A DNA stretch of 33,579 nucleotides from Gammaproteobacteria bacterium (lineage in GTDB: Bacteria > Pseudomonadota > Gammaproteobacteria > Pseudomonadales > Azotimanducaceae). The notes below the pieces were generated by a model. The model made no database searches. It saw nothing but the letters and a program-made list of their open reading frames with translations, and had not been told where the DNA came from. Positions 8,576-16,107 of the stretch are shown one piece after another; position 1 is the stretch's first letter; every line of letters starts with the position of its first letter. The position numbers and the translations under genes were made by a program. The stretch is taken from positions 1-33,579 of the forward strand of contig VXSY01000175.1 of the NCBI GenBank assembly GCA_009837725.1, written 5' to 3'.

Positions 8576-9748
8576 CTAAATCGCTCCGCCCGTGCGCAGT
8601 TCATGTATCTCCTCCGCGCTGTAGCCAGCTTCCGCGAGCACCTCGTCGTTGTGCTGGCCCAGTGCGGGGGTGGGCGAACGGATGTCGGAAGGGGCGCCGG
8701 AAAGGCTGACCGCTTGGCCGACAAGTTCGATGTCGCCGAGCTCGGGGTGGGTTACGGGGGCAGCCATGCCCAGGTGCTTCACTTGTGGGTCTTCGAACAC
8801 CTCGTCGATGGAGTAGATGTAGCCGGCCGGCACCCCCGCTTCGTTGAACGCCTCGATCCACTCGCAGCTGGTCTTGGTGGCGGTGATGGCTTCGATCTGG
8901 CCGTTCATTTCGTCGCGGTGCTTGCTGCGGCGGGGTGGGGTGTTGAAGCGTTCGTCGGTGAGCCAGTCCTCGCGCCCCATCACCTCGCAGAAGCGCTGGT
9001 AGATGGCGGTGCCGGTGGCGGCGATGTTGATGTGGCCGTCCTTGGTGCGGAAGACGCCGGTGGGAATGCCCGTGGGGTGGTTGTTGCCGGACTGCGGCGG
9101 CACTTCCTTCGACAGCAGCCAGCGCTCGGCCTGGAAATCCAGCATGGCGATCTGCGCTTGCAGGAGGGAGGTTTGCACCCATTGGCCTTCGCCGGTTTCG
9201 TTTCTGGCGAGAAGGGCAGTCATCACGCCAATTGCTGCGTAAAGGCCAGCGGAGAGGTCCGCCACCGGAACGCCAGCCCGAACGGGCCCTTGGCCGGGCA
9301 GCCCCGTAATGGACATGAGCCCGCCCATTCCCTGCGCCACCTGGTCGAACCCGGGCAGCTTCCCGTAAGGCCCGTCCTGGCCGAAGCCGGAGATGCTGGC
9401 GTACACGACGCCGGGGTTGATCGCCTTGATGGACTCGTATTCGATGCCGAGTCGGTGCTTCACATCCGGCCGATAGTTCTCCACCACCACGTCCGCATCC
9501 TTGGCGAGACGCATGAAGACCTCCTTGCCGGCTGGCGACTTGAGGTTCAGCGTGATGGCACGCTTGTTCCGATGCAGATTCTGGAAGTCGGGCCCCAAGC
9601 GCGCATCGCCCATCTGCCCATCGCCCTGCCCCGGCTGCTCGATCTTGATGACATCCGCCCCCCAGTCCGCCAGTTGCCGGACGCATGTGGGCCCTGCGCG
9701 CACCCGCGTGAGGTCAAGCACCCGAATGTGGGCAAGTGGCAGCCGCAT
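8576..9748 (-). CDS. CaiB/BaiF family (type III) CoA-transferase
   Basis: A 390-residue protein with the family's N-terminal block LPLAHIRVLDLTRVRAGPTC, followed by LADWGADVIKIEQPG. The catalytic aspartate that carries the acyl anhydride is D164 in PVADLSAGLYA, followed by ALLARNETGEGQWV. Such enzymes exchange CoA between an acyl-CoA and a free carboxylic acid. The acid used here cannot be inferred. The start is an ATG with GGAGG nine bases upstream; the track's longer ORF adds non-homologous sequence. It lies alone, downstream of the defence-like cassette and upstream of the ABC pair, all on the minus strand. Confidence 0.92.
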   Translation of the reverse strand: MRLPLAHIRVLDLTRVRAGPTCVRQLADWGADVIKIEQPGQGDGQMGDARLGPDFQNLHRNKRAITLNLKSPAGKEVFMRLAKDADVVVENYRPDVKHRLGIEYESIKAINPGVVYASISGFGQDGPYGKLPGFDQVAQGMGGLMSITGLPGQGPVRAGVPVADLSAGLYAAIGVMTALLARNETGEGQWVQTSLLQAQIAMLDFQAERWLLSKEVPPQSGNNHPTGIPTGVFRTKDGHINIAATGTAIYQRFCEVMGREDWLTDERFNTPPRRSKHRDEMNGQIEAITATKTSCEWIEAFNEAGVPAGYIYSIDEVFEDPQVKHLGMAAPVTHPELGDIELVGQAVSLSGAPSDIRSPTPALGQHNDEVLAEAGYSAEEIHELRTGGAI

Positions 9749-10022
9749 GGTTCGATCCCTCCAAATCAACGAGGCGGCGATTATGCGGTATGGACGGCGG
9801 AGGTTGCTTCTTGGGGCCACCCCGGGTGGTGGCCATCGTTGGAGATGTCGCGTGCGCTGAGGACTATATTCTTGCGTGCGGCTCAAGTCGGTAGCGGTGG
9901 TCCAGGTCCCCTTTGGTGGGTAGTCGGTTCTCGCTTGGGCGGCGGTACGTCCGTTAGCAGCGCCTGAGGGCCCATTGTCACGCAACCTTTTATGTTCGTG
10001 GAGCTTCGGCCGTGGCCTCGGC
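9749..10022. other. Intergenic stretch with one GC-rich hairpin
   Basis: No plausible gene or tRNA is visible. The one clear structure is a 7-bp stem GGCCACC/GGTGGCC with a six-base loop at 9815-9834. It has no U-tract, so it is not a convincing intrinsic terminator. The stretch separates the end of the methylase gene from the CoA-transferase start and must hold the latter's promoter if that gene is transcribed alone. Confidence 0.5.
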
Positions 10023-12452
10023 TCATGTCACGATCTCACCGATGCGTTGCCGCAGATCGTCGATGTCGTTCTGCGCTGCCCACTTCAACTCGATGACTGC
10101 CCGAACGCGGTCGCTCATTTGCTGCCGTTCGCCCGCGTCCATATGGACGGGCAGGCGAAGCTCGCGCCACCTGTCGCCGATGGTCGGCAATGTCGTGTCG
10201 TAGAACGTCAGGGATGCGGTTTGATCCTGCACGGCGCGGGACGAAAGCAGCGCCAGCAGGTAGTACGGCGTGATACCGTCCGAGTGGTCAAACACGCGAA
10301 GCGTCAGCAGTTCCCGCGTCATCAGGATTTTGTCGTCACGATTCGATGCCATCGCCACGGTGCCGACTCGGTAGCTGCCGCGCCGAACGTAGATTACGTC
10401 GCCTGCATTCACCGAAGGCTTGTTGCGGGTAAATCGCTCCCAGGTATCTTCAGTCACGCCAGAAGTCGGGTCGCGGTAAAGCTCCCAGTTGACGATGTCT
10501 TTGACTCGGATGTATGGGATGCTCCCGGCGCCCTTCTGTGCCCCGCTTGGCGAGCCGTGGCCGTCCCATGCCCCGATGTGCCCGTTGTCGACCAGATCGC
10601 CCAGCACGACCCACTGCCGACCCTTAGGAGGCGACGATGGTGCCGCCGTTCGACGAGCCGCGTAGTACCTTGGAACCATGTGACCGCATTCTTCGACTTC
10701 TGACCAAGGTACGGTGAAGACGAACTCGTTGCTCTCGCTTGTCGGGTCATCAAGCTCATCGCGGATCACGGCAAGGTCATCCCACACTTCATCCGTGCCC
10801 GGCCGGTAGACTTCCTCGCCCCGGTGGTTGTGCCCCATCTCCAAGGCTTCGGCCATGATGACGGGATCATTTGGCTTGGCGGATTCTCCCTTCCGCATCA
10901 CCAAGAGGCACGTCTTCGCGTTGCAGTATGGGCGGAACGTGTTGTGCGGCAGGTCGATTACGGCGAGCACGCGCCCTCGAGACGTGATGTATTCCCGCAG
11001 ATAGGCGTACCGGCCAGAGGGTGCATGGAAGGCGGTTTCCGGCAACACGATGGCGAGTCGCCCCTTGTCCTCAAGCATCTCGAAGCAACGCTCCACGAAC
11101 AGCATGTACGGGTCGCTGTCCCTAGGCTTCCCCTTCCGCCACTTGCCATCCATGGATTGCGTCCATGCGTGCCCCAGCTCGAAGTTGACAGCATCATCTG
11201 CCAACACCTTCGCCTTCGTTCCGTAGGGTGGATTCGTCATCACGCAGTTGAAGACGCGGAAATCATCACCCACCACGAAGCGAGCCTTGGCATCCGGCAT
11301 GAAGTCCGATGCCGCGTGCAGCGTGTTCTCGTGTACAACGTTGCTTCTGCCGTCGCCCGAAATGGCCATGTACGCCTTGGCGATACGAACGAGGTCGATT
11401 TCCTTGTCGATGCCATAGAAGCAGCGCTTCGCCATTTGCTCTTGCGCCCTCTGCAACCGGCGCGGCGAAAGACTTCCCCAACGTCTGCCACGCGCCATCA
11501 GGTCCCACATGCGCCGCATAGTGGCGATGAGGAAGCCTCCGGAACCACACGCCGGGTCGCATATGGTTTCGTCGGGTTTTGGGGCAACGATCTTCACTGC
11601 CACGTCAATAACGTTGCGAGGCGTGAAGAATTCTCCCTTTTCCCCGACGAACTTCGACTCCGCGAATACCTCGAACGCATCGCCTACCACATCCGTGGGC
11701 GTGTCGATCAGGCTGCCGCGCTCAAGTTGGCCAACCGCCCAAGCCACGCCCTTCGCGTCCAGCGTTATCCGTTCGTTCTGCTCGAACAGGCCATCGTTGC
11801 GGTACTCCTCGACCACGCTGGCAAACAACCGGTCGATGCGTTCTTTCACCAACGCAGCGTCTTCTTCGTACCCCACATAGAACGATGGCGGCTGATCCAC
11901 ATAGGTCGTTTCGTCGTGAATCTTGGCGAAGATGATTTTGATCATCTCGTTGCCGAGCTTTTCTCGACGGCTGATCGTGGTGTTGGCGTACAGAGTGTTG
12001 AGGATGCGCCGGAACGACGATTTGAGCATCGCGCCGCTGTACTGGGTCAGGTCTTCCCGTGTGACCTTGCCCACGTCCTCGATGCGTTGCCCCTTCACGG
12101 GGATGTTGTGCAGGCGGTCATCAAAGACGGATGATTGCCCTAGGGGCTTGCAGAAGTACTCGATGTCGGAGCCGTTGGTCCAAACGCCCCAAACGGCTGA
12201 TGTTGCGGTCAGATAGGATTTCAGTTGCGCCTTGCCGCCCTTCTCGCCGGGCTTTTTCGTCTCGACAATTCCCACGATGTCGGCCGCCGGATCGCGACCG
12301 GGACCGCTGAAAATGGCAATGTCGGCTCTATCCGGCTTGCTCGATCCCCGTGGGATGGGGAATTCCGTTTCCATGTCCGCACGGCCGTAGCCGTAGTCAT
12401 CGGACAGGATGCGGAGGAATTCCTGCCGGACTGGTTCTTCGGGTCCGTCCAT
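10023..12452 (-). CDS. Fused nuclease-like / N6-adenine methyltransferase / specificity protein (type IIG- or type I-like RM)
   Basis: An 809-residue, apparently self-contained restriction-modification polypeptide. Residues about 1-100 resemble the type I HsdR N-terminal nuclease domain: PDRADIAIF followed by GIVETKKPG gives D44 and E64-x-K66 of a PD-(D/E)XK site. Residues about 140-560 are an HsdM-like methylase: GEFFTPRNVI, motif I DPACGSGGF (299-307) and motif IV NPPY (407-410). Residues about 600-809 resemble one HsdS target-recognition domain and end in a helical segment. No SF2 translocase motif is present here or nearby, which separates it from type I systems. It is the last gene of the four-gene minus-strand cassette, 12 bp after the 82-residue gene. 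Methylase function is firm; nuclease activity is inferred. Confidence 0.87.
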   Translation of the reverse strand: MDGPEEPVRQEFLRILSDDYGYGRADMETEFPIPRGSSKPDRADIAIFSGPGRDPAADIVGIVETKKPGEKGGKAQLKSYLTATSAVWGVWTNGSDIEYFCKPLGQSSVFDDRLHNIPVKGQRIEDVGKVTREDLTQYSGAMLKSSFRRILNTLYANTTISRREKLGNEMIKIIFAKIHDETTYVDQPPSFYVGYEEDAALVKERIDRLFASVVEEYRNDGLFEQNERITLDAKGVAWAVGQLERGSLIDTPTDVVGDAFEVFAESKFVGEKGEFFTPRNVIDVAVKIVAPKPDETICDPACGSGGFLIATMRRMWDLMARGRRWGSLSPRRLQRAQEQMAKRCFYGIDKEIDLVRIAKAYMAISGDGRSNVVHENTLHAASDFMPDAKARFVVGDDFRVFNCVMTNPPYGTKAKVLADDAVNFELGHAWTQSMDGKWRKGKPRDSDPYMLFVERCFEMLEDKGRLAIVLPETAFHAPSGRYAYLREYITSRGRVLAVIDLPHNTFRPYCNAKTCLLVMRKGESAKPNDPVIMAEALEMGHNHRGEEVYRPGTDEVWDDLAVIRDELDDPTSESNEFVFTVPWSEVEECGHMVPRYYAARRTAAPSSPPKGRQWVVLGDLVDNGHIGAWDGHGSPSGAQKGAGSIPYIRVKDIVNWELYRDPTSGVTEDTWERFTRNKPSVNAGDVIYVRRGSYRVGTVAMASNRDDKILMTRELLTLRVFDHSDGITPYYLLALLSSRAVQDQTASLTFYDTTLPTIGDRWRELRLPVHMDAGERQQMSDRVRAVIELKWAAQNDIDDLRQRIGEIVT

Positions 12453-12464
12453 GGGGGCAGACGA

Positions 12465-12713
12465 CTACCGGCGTAGGAGACTTGCCATCGCCCGCCAAGC
12501 GCGACCGGCAACGTCGTTCGGGAACATCCAGTGGAGCTGCTGCAAAGCACTGGTCGTTTGGAAGATGCGCTTTTCTCTTGCGACGTGCGGCTTGCCGTTC
12601 GCATCGTACCCGATTACCGCGATGTCGTTGACCTCCGTGACTTTGCTTCCCCTTTTCGTATCCTGTGCAAGATCAAACGTCAAGCGGTTTTCGCTTCTTT
12701 TCGCGGCACGCAC
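12465..12713 (-). CDS. Unknown 82-residue protein inside defence-like cassette
   Basis: I do not recognise this protein. It starts at a GTG with AGGGAG nine bases upstream, lies 17 bp after the HNH-like gene, and ends 12 bp before the methylase. The sequence is basic at both ends (MRAAKRSENRL; RAWRAMASLLRR), with a compact middle, NDIAVIGYDANGKPHVAREK followed by RIFQTTSALQQLHWMFP. No signal peptide, membrane segment or cysteine motif is present. Good spacing and a plausible ribosome-binding site favour a real gene over a chance ORF. A role as regulator, adaptor or inhibitor in the cassette is possible but unsupported. Confidence 0.65.
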   Translation of the reverse strand: MRAAKRSENRLTFDLAQDTKRGSKVTEVNDIAVIGYDANGKPHVAREKRIFQTTSALQQLHWMFPNDVAGRAWRAMASLLRR

Positions 12714-12730
12714 GCCAGCTATCTCCCTGG

Positions 12731-13282
12731 CTAAACTGCCGCCGCGATCAGCGGTGCCTTCCTTCTAAGTCCGTCATGGGTGAGCTCGCCGCATTGGTAC
12801 ATGCGGTACCACTCTTGGCGTTGGCGCATGAGGCGCTCGTCGTCGCGCAGGTGCAGTCTGATCAAGACGAACTCGGCGCGGTCACGAAGTTCGTGGGGAA
12901 TGTTGGCCGAAACCCGTAGCTGCAAAGACGGGAGGTGAAGCTCGAACCATCCGTCCTCAATCTCGAACGGGTCGAGCAGGTTGTCTGCCGGCGCGTTGCC
13001 CTTGCTCGAGTTGATCCATGCTGCGCAGTAGCGGTAGTTCTGCCACTCGTATGCCCGCGTTCGGTCTTCGTCGCAGCTGACGAAGTGGTCCACGGTGCCG
13101 ACCGGTTCGTACATCGCGGAGTAGGCGCAGAGGTTCCCAAATCCCTCTGCGAGCTTCCCCTTGAATGGGGTCCAGAAATCCCTGGGGCGTCCGTCCGGAT
13201 TGGCCGCCAGCCATGCTTCGCCCGGCAGTCTTGTTTCCCGGTCGAAGTCATCCGGCTTCGGAACACGATCGAAACGGATCAT
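12731..13282 (-). CDS. HNH-like endonuclease, PtuB-like partner of the AAA ATPase
   Basis: A 183-residue protein with an HNH-type core at about 40-100: FWTPFKGKLAEGFGNLCAYS, then VDHFVSCDEDRT, then WQNYRYCAAWINSSKG. The order matches ATPase-associated HNH proteins (CxYC...DHFxP...W.NY..C..CN..KG), with His66, Asn82 and Asn91 kept. The structural zinc cysteines are eroded: CAYS in place of CxxC, and CAAWIN in place of CxxCN. The ATG overlaps the ATPase stop as ATGA, so translation is coupled, as expected for a PtuA-PtuB-like complex. Nuclease activity is inferred from the family; loss of the zinc ligands leaves it in doubt. Confidence 0.78.
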   Translation of the reverse strand: MIRFDRVPKPDDFDRETRLPGEAWLAANPDGRPRDFWTPFKGKLAEGFGNLCAYSAMYEPVGTVDHFVSCDEDRTRAYEWQNYRYCAAWINSSKGNAPADNLLDPFEIEDGWFELHLPSLQLRVSANIPHELRDRAEFVLIRLHLRDDERLMRQRQEWYRMYQCGELTHDGLRRKAPLIAAAV

Positions 13283-14583
13283 CCTCCGCGTCGCCGCTCC
13301 GTCTGGACGATCCAACGCGGCCAGAACGGATCGTGCCCGGCGAGCACGCGTTCGAGCTCCCGCTGGATTTGATTTAGGTCCCGAAGGTTCTCGGGGTTCT
13401 GGTGTGCGTCGCCGCGCATGAACGCTTGTGCGGCATCAATGGCGCATTCTGCTTCGACGGACCGCGCCTGTCGAAGTCCGAAGGAATCTGACACCAGCCA
13501 GTTGAGCGCGTCCCCTTGGGGCGCCCATTGCATCGCGTCGAGCTGCACCCTGCCATTGTGGACGTCCAAATGAAACAGCCGGTCGTTGTCTTCGTCGAAA
13601 TAGGGCTCGACCGACGCAAGTACCAGAGGGGAATGCGTGGTGGCGATGAGCTGCACGCCCGTCCCGCTATCCGTGAGGCGGTCCACGACTCCAAGAATGG
13701 CAGGCACGATGACGCGCTGCCATCGTGGATGAAGGTGTGCGTCGACTTCGTCGAACAGCAGAATCACCTGCTCGGCAACCTTGATGTTTAGCTGTGCCGC
13801 CGCACGGACATGCTCGCTCCACGACCAGACGAGCATGTAGGCGAGGCCCACGATCCGCCGCACCGCCGAGGACGCATGCACGATGGGAACCGCGTCCGAG
13901 TATCTGGTTTTGATCGAGGGAATGTCCTGTGCGTCATCGACGGAAAGTCGCAGGAGGGGGCCGACTTCCCAAGGTTCGCTCGGTACCATTAGAGCACCAA
14001 CTACCTCCGCCATGCGATGCGCGTTCTCCCCGTTCTCTCGGATCCAACTTGACCAATCGTCCAGCAAGCCTTTGCAGACCCGCGTCTGTTTGCCGTCAAT
14101 CGGAACCATCAGGCCGCTCCAGACTTCCTCTGGCGAGAACGCGTAACCGGGAAGACGGTCCTGAACGTCGATGTTTCCTATTTTGCGCCAATAGTTCCTG
14201 GCTGGATCCCACAGCGAAAAGCCACCGTCGGCGTGCGCGTAGATGACGAGTCCAGGACTCCACGGCCTGCCATGTTGCCCGGTCCAACTCTGGTCGAGGA
14301 CCGAGTACGTGCTCGTATAGCTCCGCCTGTTTCCGGCATCGGTCGTTAGAGCGAAGCGCAGTCTGGCGGGTCTTTCGATGTCCGTCGGACGAGCCATGTA
14401 TCCGGACGTCAGGCGCGGGTTTAGGTTGCGGGGCCACCGTCGGGTCAGGGCCCACCAGGCAACATCCAGAAGGAAGCTTTTGCCCAGCCCGTTGTCACCG
14501 GTGATGAGATTCAGCCGGTTTTGGAGATCCAGCCCCACTTCCGGCGCTGGACCGACGTTTTCCAACTCTAGGCGTTCGAGCAT
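13279..14583 (-). CDS. AAA/ABC-type ATPase, PtuA-like (SMC/OLD superfamily)
   Basis: A 434-residue ATPase that is the first gene of the cassette. Walker A is ITGDNGLGKSFLLD (K35), a signature-like region is SSAVRRIVGLAYML (about 238-251), Walker B is VILLFDEVDAHLHPRWQ (273-289) and the switch His is in TTHSPLVLAS (315-324). The layout, with a central insertion, is that of AAA_21-type ATPases paired with HNH nucleases (Septu PtuAB and retron-linked versions). The C-terminal 100 residues carry no visible TOPRIM acidic motif, which argues against Gabija GajA or classic OLD. It probably senses invasion or nucleotide state and gates the HNH partner, but this is inference. Confidence 0.82.
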   Translation of the reverse strand: MLERLELENVGPAPEVGLDLQNRLNLITGDNGLGKSFLLDVAWWALTRRWPRNLNPRLTSGYMARPTDIERPARLRFALTTDAGNRRSYTSTYSVLDQSWTGQHGRPWSPGLVIYAHADGGFSLWDPARNYWRKIGNIDVQDRLPGYAFSPEEVWSGLMVPIDGKQTRVCKGLLDDWSSWIRENGENAHRMAEVVGALMVPSEPWEVGPLLRLSVDDAQDIPSIKTRYSDAVPIVHASSAVRRIVGLAYMLVWSWSEHVRAAAQLNIKVAEQVILLFDEVDAHLHPRWQRVIVPAILGVVDRLTDSGTGVQLIATTHSPLVLASVEPYFDEDNDRLFHLDVHNGRVQLDAMQWAPQGDALNWLVSDSFGLRQARSVEAECAIDAAQAFMRGDAHQNPENLRDLNQIQRELERVLAGHDPFWPRWIVQTERRRGG

Positions 14584-14744
14584 TCGGTTGCCCTATTGGC
14601 TTGGCGTGAAGCTTCGGACAATGTACGTGCCTCTGAAAGCGTGGGCGATTCGAGTCGCCGGGTCAACCAAGAGGCCCCTCTCCTCCCCTAGGCCTAGAGT
14701 AGCTCCAATCAAATCGTTTCGACGGTGGTCCCGTGTCTGCCTCC

Positions 14745-14775
14745 CGTAGGGGTGACCACAAGGGTCGCCCCTACG
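14745..14775. repeat. Palindromic repeat, CGTAGGGGYGACC family
   Basis: The arms CGTAGGGGTGACC and GGTCGCCCCTACG pair over 13 bp with one wobble around a loop of about five bases. The same core, CCGTAGGGGCGAC, recurs at a different palindrome after the quinone-oxidoreductase-like gene. This fits a dispersed REP-like intergenic family. No poly-T follows, so a terminator role is doubtful. Confidence 0.7.
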
Positions 14776-14897
14776 GCCCCGGCACGATCCGCCCGAGAAC
14801 GTTCGGGCCTGACGGCGCCGCGCCCGTAGGAGCCCTTAGGGGGCATCGACATCCCGGACCTTGGATCAAGTTCGTTGACACGGCCTGCCCCCCCACA

Positions 14898-14945
14898 GAG
14901 AAAGCGAGGATGCTTTCTCGACTCCCCCCAAGGCCCCCCAAGGGC
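14898..14945. repeat. Dispersed repeat, GAGAAAGCGAGGA...CGACTCCCCC family, copy 1
   Basis: The sequence starts with an 8-bp stem GAGAAAGC/GCTTTCTC and runs into TCGACTCCCCC and GGCGGAGTG. The reverse complement of 28781-28834 has the same order (GAGAAAATGCGAGGACGC, T-run, TCGACTCCCCC, GGGGAGTGA). Two copies in opposite orientation indicate a dispersed family; the mechanism of spread is unknown. Confidence 0.62.
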
Positions 14946-15094
14946 GGAGTGATAGGAGGGGAGCCTCGCTGCGCGGCGTCGTTGGCGCGGATGATGGGCC
15001 TCGCCTCCTAGGGCCTCGCTCCTGGTGCCGTGGTGTCGCGATTGTTGATGGGCGTATCCTACGGGCACCTTTGGTTTGGCCGAAAACAGCGCAA

Positions 15095-15550
15095 ATGGAG
15101 CAGAGCGGCGAATATACGGTTTCCGCTTCCCGCGAGCGGGTTTGGGAGGCGCTCAACGATCCCGAGGTGCTCGAGCGCTGTGTCGAAGGGTGCCGTTCGA
15201 TGACGGTGACGGGGGAAGGGGAGTTCGAGGCCGTGGTTGCGGCCAAGGTTGGGCCGGTGAAGGCGACCTTCACCGCCGCCATCGAGCTGCAAGATGTGGT
15301 TGCGCCGGAGAGCTATCGCCTGCAAGTGGGGGTCAAGGGCGGCGCGGCGGGATTCGCCAAGGGTTCCGCCGCCGTGCAGCTCGCCGAGTGCAGTCGCGAC
15401 GAGACGCGATTGACCTACCACATCGAAGGTTCCATCGGCGGCAAGCTGGCGCAGATTGGCTCCCGTTTGGTGCAAGCGGCGGCGCGCAAGATGGCCGCGA
15501 GCTTTTTCGAGCGCTTTGCGGTGGACATCGGGCGCTCGCAAGGGGTGTAA
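15095..15550 (+). CDS. coxG: CoxG-like SRPBCC protein (CO dehydrogenase subunit G family)
   Basis: A 151-residue SRPBCC-fold protein of the CoxG family: the N-terminal SGEYTVSASRERVWEALNDP is the family hallmark, followed by LERCVEGCRSM, GPVKATFTAAIEL and the C-terminal AARKMAASFFERFAVDI. CoxG-like proteins are thought to help recruit or mature aerobic CO dehydrogenase-type enzymes at the membrane. The ATG at 15095 fits the family start; the track's TTG start eight codons upstream is less likely. It leads the SLM-like cluster, 71 bp before the small subunit. Because the large subunit is form II, the symbol denotes family rather than proven CO metabolism. Confidence 0.87.
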   Translation: MEQSGEYTVSASRERVWEALNDPEVLERCVEGCRSMTVTGEGEFEAVVAAKVGPVKATFTAAIELQDVVAPESYRLQVGVKGGAAGFAKGSAAVQLAECSRDETRLTYHIEGSIGGKLAQIGSRLVQAAARKMAASFFERFAVDIGRSQGV

Positions 15551-15621
15551 TCGGGGGCGAAACAAGCGTCGTCCAATTCGGTTGGAAGCGGCGCAGGAGA
15601 CTTCAAGGGGGAGCGGCAGCA

Positions 15622-16092
<471 letters not shown>

Positions 16093-16107
16093 GGAGGGGA
16101 GGGGCAA

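Larger units (their letters stand above)
14584..15094. other. Repeat-bearing intergenic region between defence cassette and cox genes
   Basis: No convincing gene is present in these 511 bases; the short ORFs here are low-complexity or repeat-derived. The stretch separates two divergent units, so promoters for both the minus-strand ATPase and the plus-strand coxG-like gene must lie here, but I see no strong -35/-10 pair. It holds three inverted repeats: CGTAGGGG(T)GACC/GGTCGCCCCTACG, GCCCGA/TCGGGC around 14790, and GAGAAAGC/GCTTTCTC, plus an ACTCCCCC-rich segment related to a second copy near 28800. Confidence 0.6.

Noticed and set aside
13279-14583. Gabija GajA or OLD-family nuclease
   Set aside because: No TOPRIM-type acidic motif is visible in the C-terminal part, and the partner is HNH-like rather than a UvrD-like helicase.
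14641-14670. T-arm-like GGCGATTCGAGTCGCC followed by an ACCA string, as a tRNA or att-site remnant next to the defence cassette
   Set aside because: The loop is six rather than seven bases with the stem that pairs, the acceptor spacing does not fit, and no D-arm or anticodon arm lies upstream.
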